64,000 bases of DNA from positions 1 through 64,000 of the forward strand of contig DHOU01000013.1 of the NCBI GenBank assembly GCA_002409745.1. Reading direction: 5' to 3'. The notes beneath the pieces were generated by a model. It did not search any database. It saw nothing but the letters and a program-made list of their open reading frames with translations, and was not told where the DNA came from. This DNA comes from Bacteroidales bacterium UBA5382 (lineage in GTDB: Bacteria; Bacteroidota; Bacteroidia; Bacteroidales; Dysgonomonadaceae). Of the stretch, positions 45,643-55,084 are shown in pieces (the first letter of the stretch is position 1; each line of letters opens with the position of its first letter). The position numbers and the translations under genes were made by a program.

Positions 45643-45775
45643 CGGGTATCTTTTTCCACGTCCTTTCAGTAAACAATCAACCCGTTTTTCATAAAGTTTA
45701 TCCATAAAATTATGTTTTATGGATTTGCTTCGTTTCGTATTTTAATTTTATGATGGATAATAAAAAATACTTTCC

Positions 45776-45783
45776 TATATTTG
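45776..45783 (+). promoter_or_regulatory. Bacteroidota -7 box for recQ
   Basis: TATATTTG matches TAnnTTTG and lies 50 bases before the recQ start. No well-placed -33 box is seen. Confidence 0.5.
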
Positions 45784-45833
45784 TAACTGGCTCGCGGGAA
45801 AAGTTAATTTTTATTTGAAAGCGAGATCGCTCT

Positions 45834-48032
45834 ATGGAAGGACAAGAAATTCTACACAAAGGACTAAAAGAATATTTCGGATTCGATACGTTTAAAGGCA
45901 ATCAAGAGGCCATTATGCGCAGTATCTTATCCGAAAAAAATACGTTCGTACTAATGCCCACGGGCGGAGGGAAATCGTTATGCTATCAACTTCCCGCTCT
46001 CTTATCGGAAGGTACGGCTATCGTCATCTCGCCCTTAATCGCTTTGATGAAGAATCAAGTCGATTCCATGCGCAATTTTAGTCAAGAAGACGGCATTGCG
46101 CATTTTTTGAATTCTTCGCTCAACCGGCAAGAGGTCGAGGAAGTGAAGCGGGATATTATGGCGGGAAAGACCAAGCTGCTGTATGTGGCTCCCGAGTCGC
46201 TGACAAAACTCGAAAACATCGAGTTTTTGCGCAACGTAAAGATATCTTTTTATGCTGTGGACGAAGCGCATTGCATATCGGAATGGGGGCATGACTTCCG
46301 ACCGGAATACCGCCGGATACGCCCGATTATAAAAGAAATAGGCCTGCGTCCGGTGATCGCCCTTACGGCCACGGCAACGCCGAAGGTGCAACACGACATT
46401 CAAAAAACGCTCGGGATGTTGGATGCGGAAGTATTCAAGTCATCGTTCAACCGCCCGAACCTGTATTACGAAGTGCGCCGTAAAACGGAAACCATCGATA
46501 GGGAAATCATTAAGTATATCCTTTCGCAGGGCGATAAATCGGGTATCGTTTATTGCCTGAGCCGGAAGAAGGTCGATGATTTCTCACAAATACTACAAGC
46601 CAATAACATTCTGGCCCTACCCTATCACGCAGGAATGGATGCCGCCACACGAAGCGCCAATCAGGATGCTTTTCTGATGGAAAAGGTGAACGTGATTGTA
46701 GCAACCATCGCCTTCGGAATGGGAATCGACAAACCCGATGTGCGATATGTCATCCATTACGACATCCCCAAAAGCCTGGAAGGATATTACCAGGAAACGG
46801 GACGCGCGGGACGCGACGGCGGAGAGGGCAAATGCATCGCCTTTTATTCGGAAAAGGACTTGCAAAAACTCGAACGTTTCATGCACGGCAAGCCGGTATC
46901 GGAACAAGAAATAGGCCGGCAACTGCTCATGGAGACGGCCGCATACGCCGAGTCGCCGGTGTGTAGGAGAAAAGTGTTATTGCACTATTTCGGTGAAGAT
47001 TACAACATAGAAAATTGTGAACATTGTGATAATTGTTTAAATCCTAAAATCAAGGTGGAAGCAAAAGAATTACTCATTACAGTATTAGAAGCTATTATTG
47101 CGTTAAAAGAGAAACAGAAGGCCGACTATGTGGTCAACTTCTTATTGGGAAAAGAAACGTCGGAGATAGAGACATTCAGCCATAACGAGTTGGAAGAATT
47201 CGGCTCGGGATCGGATGAAAGTGAACACATCTGGAACGCCGTCATCCGGCAGGCATCACTCGATAATTATCTGAAAAAAGATATCGAGAACTATGGCATT
47301 CTGAAAGTCACCAAAAAAGGAAAAGACTTTCTGAAAAAACCCGTCTCGTTCAAGATCGTGAAGGAAGAGGAAGAAGAGGGCGATTTACCCGATTTGGAAT
47401 CGGAATCGTCGTTGGCCTCTGCCGGCGGCAGCACGGGAGGAGCCGCCGACCCGGTTCTTTTCTCGATGATGAAAGATTTACGCAAAAAGCTGTCGAAGAA
47501 ATTAAATGTGCCGCCGTATGTCATTTTCCAACCGGCTTCGCTTGAGGCGATGGCAACCTCCTATCCTATCACGCTCGAAGAATTGCAAAACATTCCGGGT
47601 GTCGGGGCGGGAAAAGCCAAACGATACGGCCAAGAGTTTGTCGATTTGATTAAAAAGCACGTCGAGGAGAACGATATTACCCGTCCCGAAGACTTGCGGG
47701 TAAAGACCGTCGCCAACAAATCGAAGTTGAAAGTATCGATTGTTCAGGCTATCGACCGTAAAGTAGCGCTCGATGACCTGGCCGAATCGAAAGGAATCGA
47801 CTTTAACGATATGCTCACCGAAGTGGAAGCGATCGTTTATTCCGGCACCAAAATAAATATCGACTATTTTCTCGATGAAGTCATGGACGAAGATGTCTTG
47901 GAAGATATTTACGACTACTTTCAAGAAGCGGAAACGGACGATTTGCAGAAAGCGCAGGAGGAACTGGCCGACTATACGAGTGACGAAATACGCCTCGTAC
48001 GGATCAAATTCCTCTCGGATATGGCCAATTAA
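45834..48032 (+). CDS. recQ: RecQ-type ATP-dependent DNA helicase
   Basis: RecQ unwinds DNA 3'-5' in recombination and fork repair. The 732-residue protein has Walker A MPTGGGKSLCYQLPA (about 39-53), the DEAH box (DEAHCISEWGHDFRPEY), motif VI QETGRAGRDGGEG, a zinc-binding Cys set ending CEHCDNC, and an HRDC-like end (about 520-620, LQNIPGVGAGKAKRYG). It is longer than E. coli RecQ because of a C-terminal extension of about 100 acidic residues typical of Bacteroidales. Confidence 0.95.
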   Translation: MEGQEILHKGLKEYFGFDTFKGNQEAIMRSILSEKNTFVLMPTGGGKSLCYQLPALLSEGTAIVISPLIALMKNQVDSMRNFSQEDGIAHFLNSSLNRQEVEEVKRDIMAGKTKLLYVAPESLTKLENIEFLRNVKISFYAVDEAHCISEWGHDFRPEYRRIRPIIKEIGLRPVIALTATATPKVQHDIQKTLGMLDAEVFKSSFNRPNLYYEVRRKTETIDREIIKYILSQGDKSGIVYCLSRKKVDDFSQILQANNILALPYHAGMDAATRSANQDAFLMEKVNVIVATIAFGMGIDKPDVRYVIHYDIPKSLEGYYQETGRAGRDGGEGKCIAFYSEKDLQKLERFMHGKPVSEQEIGRQLLMETAAYAESPVCRRKVLLHYFGEDYNIENCEHCDNCLNPKIKVEAKELLITVLEAIIALKEKQKADYVVNFLLGKETSEIETFSHNELEEFGSGSDESEHIWNAVIRQASLDNYLKKDIENYGILKVTKKGKDFLKKPVSFKIVKEEEEEGDLPDLESESSLASAGGSTGGAADPVLFSMMKDLRKKLSKKLNVPPYVIFQPASLEAMATSYPITLEELQNIPGVGAGKAKRYGQEFVDLIKKHVEENDITRPEDLRVKTVANKSKLKVSIVQAIDRKVALDDLAESKGIDFNDMLTEVEAIVYSGTKINIDYFLDEVMDEDVLEDIYDYFQEAETDDLQKAQEELADYTSDEIRLVRIKFLSDMAN

Positions 48033-48096
48033 TGGATAAATTTTAAACTAATCTACGATACTTATCGTTATAAACTTGTCGGCGATTGGAGAAAGA

Positions 48097-50127
48097 ATGA
48101 AATATTTGCAAAATATCAATAGTCCTGAAGATTTAAAGAAACTCGATATCGAACAGCTAAAAGTCGTCTGTGCCGATTTGAGGGAGTTTATTATCGAACA
48201 ACTCTCTCACAATCCCGGACATTTTGCTTCGAGCTTGGGTACCGTTGAATTGACAGTGGCGCTTCATTATCTTTACAATACCCCTTACGACCGGTTGGTG
48301 TGGGATGTGGGCCATCAGGCTTACAGCCATAAAATACTGACGGGCCGCCGCGATCGGTTTTATACCAACCGCAAGCTAAACGGACTCTCCGGGTTCACCA
48401 ATCCTGCCGAAAGCGAGTACGATACGTTTATTGCAGGACATGCATCCACGTCTATTTCCGCCGCATTGGGAATGGCCGTGGCGGCGACTCTCCATCACGA
48501 AGACAACCGCCATGTGGTGGCGATCATCGGAGACGGCTCCATGACCGGCGGACTGGCTTATGAAGGTCTGAACAATGCCTGCTCCCAGCCTAACAACCTC
48601 TTGATTATCCTCAACGACAACAATATGTCTATCGATAATAATGTGGGGGGATTGCAGGATTATCTGGTCAAACTGACAACCTCTTCAAAATATAATAAAG
48701 TCAGGAATCACCTTTACCAAAAATTCAAGAACAACAACCTGATTACCGAACAGGACAAGAACCAAATGCTGCGCTTCAACAACAGCATGAAGTCACTGAT
48801 AACCAAAGAGCAAAACCTTTTCGAAGGATTTAACATCCGCTATTTCGGGCCGGTAGACGGACACGATCTGCCGGGGCTGATCCGCGTATTGAGGAATATT
48901 AAAGATATGACGGGCCCCAAGCTGCTGCACATAAAAACCGTAAAGGGCAAAGGGTTCAAACCCGCCGAGAAATCGGCTACCATCTGGCATGCCCCCGGAT
49001 TGTTCAATAAAGAAACCGGCGAACGCCTTGTTCAAATAAAAGAAAACCAACCCCAACTCTATCAGGATATCTTCGGGCATACATTGGTGGAGATGGCCGA
49101 AAAGAACGAGAAGATTGTCGGCGTTACACCTGCCATGCCCACAGGCTGCTCCATGTCGTTTATGATGAATCGCTTTCCCGAGAGGTCTTTCGATGTGGGT
49201 ATCGCCGAAGCTCATGCCGTGACGTTCTCGGCCGGCATGGCCAAAGAAGGGTTGATTCCTTTCTGCAACATTTATTCCTCGTTCATGCAGCGCGCCTACG
49301 ATCAAATAATCCATGATGTGGCGCTGCAAAAACTAAAGGTCGTGTTTTGCCTCGATCGCGCCGGATTGGTCGGGGAAGACGGACCTACCCATCATGGCGT
49401 TTTCGATTTAGCCTACATGCGCTTGATTCCGAACTTGGTTATCTCAGCGCCCTACAACGAGCACGATTTACGCAACCTGATGTATACGGCGGTTTACGGT
49501 AACGACGGACCTTTTGTCATCCGTTACCCTCGTGGCCACGGGGAACTGACAGATTGGCATAACGAGCCGGAGATTATCCCCATCGGTAAAGGACGCCAAT
49601 TATCGAAAGGAAGCGACATCGCGCTACTGTCTATCGGCACTATCGGAAACAATGCCGCCCGGGCCATTAAAAAAGCCAAAGAAATGGGCATCAGCGTGGC
49701 GCATTACGATATGCTCTTCCTTAAACCCATCGATGAAGAGCTCTTGCTGAATGTGGCCAAAGAGTTCCGTTATATTATCACGCTCGAGCACGGAACGAAA
49801 ATCGGCGGATTAGGCAGCGCCGTACTGGAATTTTATGCGGCCAACGGATTGACGGATATCCAAGTGCATCAGATGGGAATAGACGACCGGTTTGTTCCGC
49901 ACGGGGCCGTAAAAGAACTGCTCAAACTACAACAGTTGGACGAAAACGGCATTCTGCAACATATTGTTTCGGTATACGAAAAAATGAAACAAGACGCCCC
50001 GCACGATAAAAGCCTGAAAGCGTTCCACCCATTCGGCCTCTTCCACAATCGGACAACCGATGGGGCAACCGACGGCATCCCTCCAAGCGACACCTCCGGT
50101 AGAGTTAAAATAAACTCCGAGTTATGA
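48097..50127 (+). CDS. dxs: 1-deoxy-D-xylulose-5-phosphate synthase
   Basis: Dxs joins pyruvate and glyceraldehyde 3-phosphate, the entry step to MEP-pathway isoprenoids; it uses thiamine diphosphate. I choose the ATG at 48097 (676 residues); a TTG at 48076 is less likely. Motifs are [17 protein letters not shown], the ThDP-binding [19 protein letters not shown] and [18 protein letters not shown]. The last about 30 residues are a low-complexity extension beyond the usual end. The stop overlaps trkA by 4 bp. Confidence 0.96.
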   Translation: MKYLQNINSPEDLKKLDIEQLKVVCADLREFIIEQLSHNPGHFASSLGTVELTVALHYLYNTPYDRLVWDVGHQAYSHKILTGRRDRFYTNRKLNGLSGFTNPAESEYDTFIAGHASTSISAALGMAVAATLHHEDNRHVVAIIGDGSMTGGLAYEGLNNACSQPNNLLIILNDNNMSIDNNVGGLQDYLVKLTTSSKYNKVRNHLYQKFKNNNLITEQDKNQMLRFNNSMKSLITKEQNLFEGFNIRYFGPVDGHDLPGLIRVLRNIKDMTGPKLLHIKTVKGKGFKPAEKSATIWHAPGLFNKETGERLVQIKENQPQLYQDIFGHTLVEMAEKNEKIVGVTPAMPTGCSMSFMMNRFPERSFDVGIAEAHAVTFSAGMAKEGLIPFCNIYSSFMQRAYDQIIHDVALQKLKVVFCLDRAGLVGEDGPTHHGVFDLAYMRLIPNLVISAPYNEHDLRNLMYTAVYGNDGPFVIRYPRGHGELTDWHNEPEIIPIGKGRQLSKGSDIALLSIGTIGNNAARAIKKAKEMGISVAHYDMLFLKPIDEELLLNVAKEFRYIITLEHGTKIGGLGSAVLEFYAANGLTDIQVHQMGIDDRFVPHGAVKELLKLQQLDENGILQHIVSVYEKMKQDAPHDKSLKAFHPFGLFHNRTTDGATDGIPPSDTSGRVKINSEL

Positions 50128-51461
50128 AAATCTTAATTGCCGGTGCAGGAAATGTCGGTACCCATCTGTCCAAATTATTGGGACAGGAATTCCACAATAT
50201 CACATTGATGGATACCGACAGGGAACGTCTGGCCATCGTAGGTGACAACACCGATGTGATTACCCGCGTGGGCAATTGTACTTCGCTGAAAGACCTCACA
50301 GACGCGGGCGTGGCCGATACCGACTTATATATAGGGGTCACACCCGAAGAATCTCAAAATATCACCTCGTGCATCTTGGCTTCCAATCTGGGGGCGAAAA
50401 AAACATTAGCCCGCATCAACAACTTCGAATATCTGCTTCCGAAGAATGCCGGGTTTTTCGAGAAATTAGGCATCGACTCGATGATCTATCCCGAAATGAT
50501 GGCGGCAAAAGAAATAGCCATGGCGCTCAGGACACCCTGGACCCGTTTCTGGTGGGAATTATCGAATGGTTCCGTCATTCTTGCCGGCGCCAAAGTGAGG
50601 GATAACGCCCCTATCGCCAATAAACATCTTTACGAGTTATCGCATACCAATAAAATATTTCACTTGGTCGCCATTAAGCGCGATGTCGATACGTTCATCC
50701 CCGGAGGGAGCGATCAGGTGCTTCCCGACGACATCATCTACTTTACAACGCTCCGGAAATACATTCACGAACTGCCCGAAATTTTGGGTAAGCGATCGTT
50801 CGAAACGAAGAAAATCATGTTCATGGGAGGCAGCCGCATCACCATGCGTACCGTACAACAACTTCCGCAAAACATCGACATTAAGATTATCGAACAAGAC
50901 CGCGAACGGGCGGAGAAACTTGTGGAAATGTGCCCTTCGAACATAACGGTCTTTTTGGGCGATGCGCGCGACGCCGAACTCCTCCAGAGCGAGGGTATTG
51001 CCGATATGGACGCCTTTATCGCCCTGACGGGAAACTCGGAAGCGAATATACTGGGTTGTATGATGGCTAAACAATATGGCGTAAAAAAAACGGTCGCCGA
51101 GGTCGAAAACATGGATTATATCTCTATGGCCGAGCGTTTCGATATTGGAACCGTCATTAATAAAAAACTCATTGCTGGAAGTAAAATTTACGAACTACTC
51201 CTAAAAGCCGATGCTTCGAACATAAAATGCCTGACCTTTTCGCAGGCGAATGTAGGGGAAGTCACGGCCAAACCCAACTCGAAAGTCACTCAAAAACTTA
51301 TCAAGAACTTACACTTACCTTCGGCCTTGACTTTCGGGGCGTTGGTAAGAAACGGCGAGCCGATGCTCATCGACGGCGACACGCTCATCGAACCCTACGA
51401 CCAAGTCGTGGTGTTTTTTCTGGACAGCGCTTTGAAACAAATCGAGCGGTTGTTTAATTAA
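50124..51461 (+). CDS. trkA: Trk K+ uptake regulator TrkA
   Basis: TrkA is the cytoplasmic NAD(H)/ATP-gated subunit of the TrkH potassium channel. The 445-residue protein has two RCK units, each a Rossmann fold plus a C-terminal ligand domain. The first begins [15 protein letters not shown]; the second, at about residue 231, has [15 protein letters not shown] with a degenerate glycine motif. It overlaps dxs by 4 bp (ATGA) and precedes trkH by 39 bp, so K+ uptake is co-expressed with isoprenoid synthesis. Confidence 0.94.
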   Translation: MKILIAGAGNVGTHLSKLLGQEFHNITLMDTDRERLAIVGDNTDVITRVGNCTSLKDLTDAGVADTDLYIGVTPEESQNITSCILASNLGAKKTLARINNFEYLLPKNAGFFEKLGIDSMIYPEMMAAKEIAMALRTPWTRFWWELSNGSVILAGAKVRDNAPIANKHLYELSHTNKIFHLVAIKRDVDTFIPGGSDQVLPDDIIYFTTLRKYIHELPEILGKRSFETKKIMFMGGSRITMRTVQQLPQNIDIKIIEQDRERAEKLVEMCPSNITVFLGDARDAELLQSEGIADMDAFIALTGNSEANILGCMMAKQYGVKKTVAEVENMDYISMAERFDIGTVINKKLIAGSKIYELLLKADASNIKCLTFSQANVGEVTAKPNSKVTQKLIKNLHLPSALTFGALVRNGEPMLIDGDTLIEPYDQVVVFFLDSALKQIERLFN

Positions 51462-51500
51462 TTTTTCAGGATTGCTTTCGGGCAAATCCGGCTAAATGGC

Positions 51501-52967
51501 ATGCAAAGATTCAATTTTCAATTCGTATTCAGCAGCATCGGCGTCACGTTGATGATCGAAGCCGTTTTCATGTTGCTGTCGGCTCTGGTGGGGGAATATT
51601 ATCACGAGCCTTCGGTAAACTACCTGTACATGTCGGCCATCATAACCTTCTGCTCGGGGGTTGCCCTGTACGGCGCCGGAAGAATAAAGAAGAAAAACAA
51701 CCGGATTACCAAACGGGAAGCGTTTTTCATCGTCACCTTCGTTTGGATTTCGCTGGTGTTATTCGGCTGCCTGCCCTACACGTTGGGAGGCGCCATCACC
51801 TCTTTCACCAATGCCTTCTTCGAAAGCATGAGCGGATTCACCGCCGTGGGCAGTACCACCCTGTCGAACATAGAAGCATTTCCCAAATCGCTTCTTTTCT
51901 GGCGCAGCCTCACCCATTGGATAGGCGGTATCGGAATCCTGATTTTCGTGATGAGCTTCATCTCGGTGTTCGGGGGAACCGCCGTGCAACTCTATAGCGC
52001 CGAAGTCACCGGCATTTCGGAACAGCAATTCAAGCCTCGCATCAGCGATATCACCCGGAGCATGTCGGTGACCTATCTCTTCCTGACCTTAAGCGGATTC
52101 CTGCTTCTATGGGCGGGCCCGATGGATGCGTTCGACGCCGCATGCCATAGCTTTTCGGCCATATCGACCGGTGGCTTTTCGACCAAGCAAGCCGGAATCG
52201 CACATTTTAATTCGGCCTATGTCGAGTATGTGTTAATCGTGTTGATGTTTTTAGGTGCGACAAACTTTACGCTGATATTTCAACTTTTGCGGCATTTTTC
52301 GCCGAGAATCGCTAAAGACGAAGAATTCCGGTGGTATGCATCGCTAATCGGCATCTTCACGTTTGTCACCATCGTCTACATGTATATCAAAGGATATGAC
52401 GACGGCTCGTTTGAAGATACGTTCCGGACAGCGCTTTTCCAAGTGGTGTCGAGCATCAGCACCACGGCTTTTACCACGGTCGATTTTCTGGAGTGGGGCG
52501 AATTTTATTGGTTCCTGTTCCTCGCCATGGTTCTTTTCTGCGGATGCGAGGGCTCGACGTCGGGCGGTATGAAGATATCGCGATTGATTTTATTAACGAA
52601 AAACGCCCGCTTGTCCTTTAAGCGGTTCGTCCATTCGCAAGCGCTTTACATGGTCAAGATAAACGGCCAGGTGGTGTCGAATACCGTTATCGAAAAAGCA
52701 TTGTCTTTCATCTTTTTATATTTTGCGATCATCGGGGTCAGTTCGATTGCGCTAAGCTTGACAGGCATGTCTTTCAACGAATCGTTCGGGACGGCGATTT
52801 CGACACTCGGCAACAACGGCATCGGACTGGGGCGTTTCGGGCCTTCCGGCAATTTCATCCACGCCACGACCGCCGCTAAATATATTCTTTGCTTCCTCAT
52901 GCTGGTCGGACGTTTGGAAATATTTACCGTCCTTTCGCTCATCGTGCCCAGCTTCTGGAAGAAATAA
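51501..52967 (+). CDS. trkH: Trk K+ transporter membrane subunit TrkH
   Basis: This 488-residue membrane protein is the K+-conducting subunit. It has about ten hydrophobic helices in four M1-P-M2 repeats, with pore loops such as ESMSGFTAVGSTTL, SFSAISTGGFST, VVSSISTTAFTTVDF and TLGNNGIGLGRFG. The charged RIKKKNNRITKREA loop (about 60-73) is cytoplasmic. It ends the dxs-trkA-trkH operon. Confidence 0.94.
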   Translation: MQRFNFQFVFSSIGVTLMIEAVFMLLSALVGEYYHEPSVNYLYMSAIITFCSGVALYGAGRIKKKNNRITKREAFFIVTFVWISLVLFGCLPYTLGGAITSFTNAFFESMSGFTAVGSTTLSNIEAFPKSLLFWRSLTHWIGGIGILIFVMSFISVFGGTAVQLYSAEVTGISEQQFKPRISDITRSMSVTYLFLTLSGFLLLWAGPMDAFDAACHSFSAISTGGFSTKQAGIAHFNSAYVEYVLIVLMFLGATNFTLIFQLLRHFSPRIAKDEEFRWYASLIGIFTFVTIVYMYIKGYDDGSFEDTFRTALFQVVSSISTTAFTTVDFLEWGEFYWFLFLAMVLFCGCEGSTSGGMKISRLILLTKNARLSFKRFVHSQALYMVKINGQVVSNTVIEKALSFIFLYFAIIGVSSIALSLTGMSFNESFGTAISTLGNNGIGLGRFGPSGNFIHATTAAKYILCFLMLVGRLEIFTVLSLIVPSFWKK

Positions 52968-53544
52968 TTTTTTCTTCATTTTTTATTGGATTTTCAAAAT
53001 ATTACTTTTATCTTTGAGGCATATTTATGAATATACCCAATAAGCATATCCGTAAACGAGTGACATGACAAAGCGACAGGCAGTATTTGTCATCAAAATG
53101 AACGATAAGACGCCGTCTCCCCTGTATCCGGGGTGCGATTTGCAAAACAGGGATAGGATACGCAACAAGGGGGGATGCTTATTTTTCATATAGCCGGGGA
53201 TATCCGGTATCCGGCTTGCCATTTTCCGTTTGAAGACAGGAGCCGCAGTATCTATAACAATTATTTCAATTAAGAACATAGATACTCAGTATCCTTAACA
53301 ATAGTTTTTATTTGGAAAGCAACGACCGGGTATCCTTAATGAAATTTTTATTTCGCATGCCGGATACTGAGGCGCCGGCATCAAAAAAGAATTCTGAAAG
53401 CCAGACGAGCCTCCGCTCAAACACGATGCATCGATCTACATTCTGTTCCTCCGGGACTCATCCGTAAAAAAGAAGCAATAATAATCTTATAAACAATAGA
53501 TAAGATAAACAAACTAATTGTTTAATTTTTAATAGGATGATAAA
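52968..53544. other. Intergenic region with scattered GTATCC repeats
   Basis: This 577-bp stretch has no convincing gene; a minus-strand frame at 53025-53279 has no family features. Repeated words occur: GTATCCTTAA at about 53288 and 53330, and a palindrome GATACTCAGTATC at about 53280, plus GGATACTGAG at about 53361. They may be remnants of a small repeat or regulator sites. The last about 80 bases are AT-rich leader of the next gene. Confidence 0.5.
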
Positions 53545-54291
53545 ATGAAAAGTTTAGAAGCTTTACGACAAGATTCACTCCAAAACATGGAGTATGTGAC
53601 CCTGATGCGCGAAACGTTAGCCGACGTGGAAGCGACAAAAGTTGAATTACTCACCACCGATGTTCCCCTGCAAAACTATTTGGGAAAAGTGAAGAACGGC
53701 ATCGATCCTTTCGAAAAGATGACGAAGAATCCCTTGAAGGATCCGCTAACGGAAATCGTTGCACAAAAAGGCTTCATTCGGGACAAAAGAACCCGGCAGT
53801 TCCGGAAAAAATTATATTATTACGAACTGTCCGAGAATCCCGAAGAATTAGCGGCCTTCGAAACCTTGGAACCGGTATGGCTCGCCCATCGCAACATCTT
53901 GTCGAAGAATGTGAAGGGACAAACCGGCGAAACGGATAACCTGCTGAACGACCTGTCGAAAGAGCCTTTCGTATCGGCCCTGGGTACTTTGAATTTGACG
54001 ACTGACCGCGATGGCATGCAACTTGCGAATGACGACGTACGCGAAGTAGAAACGGGCAAACGCACCAAGACGGCGGTTAAGGAAAACTCCAAATCGAGAG
54101 AATTGCGAAGGCAACTGAGCGCAGACTACTCGAATCTCATGGAATATATTGCCGTGTTGGCGAAAGCCTATCCCGACCAGGCCGAGTGGAACAAGCTTCT
54201 TACGGTTGTCAATGTCATCCGCAAACGGTACAAGGAACTGATCAAGCACCGCGAAGGGGGCAAAAAAGATAAGAAGAAAGAAAAAGAATAG
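53545..54291 (+). CDS. Uncharacterised helical protein, Lys-rich C-terminus
   Basis: This 248-residue protein has no signal peptide or membrane segment. It looks mainly alpha-helical and charged, and ends in a Lys/Glu run (GGKKDKKKEKE). It vaguely resembles uncharacterised families of Bacteroidales (for example the DUF6261 type), but I cannot confirm this. Upstream is a 577-bp gap; downstream come a nested inverted repeat and a toxin-antitoxin pair in the opposite direction. No function can be given. Confidence 0.7.
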   Translation: MKSLEALRQDSLQNMEYVTLMRETLADVEATKVELLTTDVPLQNYLGKVKNGIDPFEKMTKNPLKDPLTEIVAQKGFIRDKRTRQFRKKLYYYELSENPEELAAFETLEPVWLAHRNILSKNVKGQTGETDNLLNDLSKEPFVSALGTLNLTTDRDGMQLANDDVREVETGKRTKTAVKENSKSRELRRQLSADYSNLMEYIAVLAKAYPDQAEWNKLLTVVNVIRKRYKELIKHREGGKKDKKKEKE

Positions 54292-54321
54292 GCCATTCGA
54301 AAATACGATTGATAAATTATC

Positions 54322-54389
54322 TCTCGCAGATTACGCAGATAAACACATATTTTATCTATGGTTTGCGAAAATTCGCGTAATCTGCGAGA
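54322..54389. repeat. Nested inverted repeat, 15-bp perfect arms
   Basis: TCTCGCAGATTACGC (54322-54336) pairs perfectly with GCGTAATCTGCGAGA (54375-54389). Inside lies a second pair, AGATAAA (54337-54343) / TTTATCT (54351-54357). It lies in the gap between convergent genes, so it could act as a two-way terminator; its form also resembles dispersed REP-like palindromes. Confidence 0.75.
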
Positions 54390-54446
54390 AATATTTTTTA
54401 TAAGTTACAATCAGTTGATTTTTTGGCCTGTGTCACACCAGTGGCA

Positions 54447-54779
54447 TCAACATTCATCCAAATCAGCCAAAAGTTGCCTTAAAAAAGTATCCGAAACCGA
54501 TTCTCTCTCCGATTTATCAAACACAGATAGTAAATAAATTCTTTTATTCATTATTTTTACGTAGGTAATCAACCTTCCGCCACCGCTTTTACCTAGTCCT
54601 TTGCTTTTGATAGAGAAACGTACCTTAAAGCAATTTTTATACACTTCCACTCCCTGCATGGGATTGTTGAGTAATACTTCAGTAAGTGCAATCAAATCCG
54701 ATTTAAACGAAGGATATCTCTTTTGAAGCGCCTTGGCCTCTCTTTCGAAATTAGGCGTAGTAATGATTTCAAAGTCCAT
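54447..54779 (-). CDS. RelE/ParE-type toxin
   Basis: The preferred start at 54779 gives 110 residues (MDFEIITTPNFEREAKAL); a Met at 54794 would add five. The segment VRFSIKSKGLGKSGGGRLITYV is typical of a RelE-superfamily group in Bacteroidota, with basic residues at the active face. These toxins usually cut mRNA on the ribosome. The gene overlaps its antitoxin by 11 bp. Confidence 0.82.
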   Translation of the reverse strand: MDFEIITTPNFEREAKALQKRYPSFKSDLIALTEVLLNNPMQGVEVYKNCFKVRFSIKSKGLGKSGGGRLITYVKIMNKRIYLLSVFDKSERESVSDTFLRQLLADLDEC

Positions 54780-54969
54780 TGATAAAATCTTCAAAACGAT
54801 TTAATTTCAATTCTCCGCTTTCGATCTGCTTCATTTCTTTGTATCCTGTCTTTACACTTTCGGCTATCTGATAAGTTTTTAATTTCTTTTGAATCGTCTG
54901 CCAGTCTTTCAAAGATACTTGTACGGCTTTAATCTTTCCATCTGTATCCGAAACAAATTGTATATTCAT
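54769..54969 (-). CDS. Antitoxin of the RelE-type pair
   Basis: The start at 54969 (66 residues, MNIQFVSDTDGKIKAVQVS) is chosen because a Met at 55017 would lie inside the operator palindrome. The protein has an N-terminal beta part (KIKAVQVSLKDWQTIQKKL) and an acidic helical end (LKLNRFEDFINGL). It is expected to bind the toxin and repress the operon at the palindrome 54992-55028. Confidence 0.78.
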   Translation of the reverse strand: MNIQFVSDTDGKIKAVQVSLKDWQTIQKKLKTYQIAESVKTGYKEMKQIESGELKLNRFEDFINGL

Positions 54970-54990
54970 AATTCTCTTTTTATTATGTAG

Positions 54991-55028
54991 CAAAGATAAA
55001 TATTGAAATGATTTCAATATTTATCTTT
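54991..55028 (-). promoter_or_regulatory. Operator palindrome over the toxin-antitoxin promoter
   Basis: A perfect inverted repeat with 18-bp arms and a 1-base centre spans 54992-55028 (left arm starts AAAGATAAATATTG). Its left end contains the minus-strand -7 box TATCTTTG (54998-54991), 22 bases before the antitoxin start. This is the expected layout for self-repression by an antitoxin or antitoxin-toxin complex. Confidence 0.85.
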
Positions 55029-55084
55029 ACATTTTATTAACTTATTAGTCTTGAATTTCAACTCAATCTCATACGCTGAAGCTA

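Noticed and set aside
53025..53279. Minus-strand frame in the trkH downstream gap
   Set aside because: No motif, no promoter and odd composition; likely chance.
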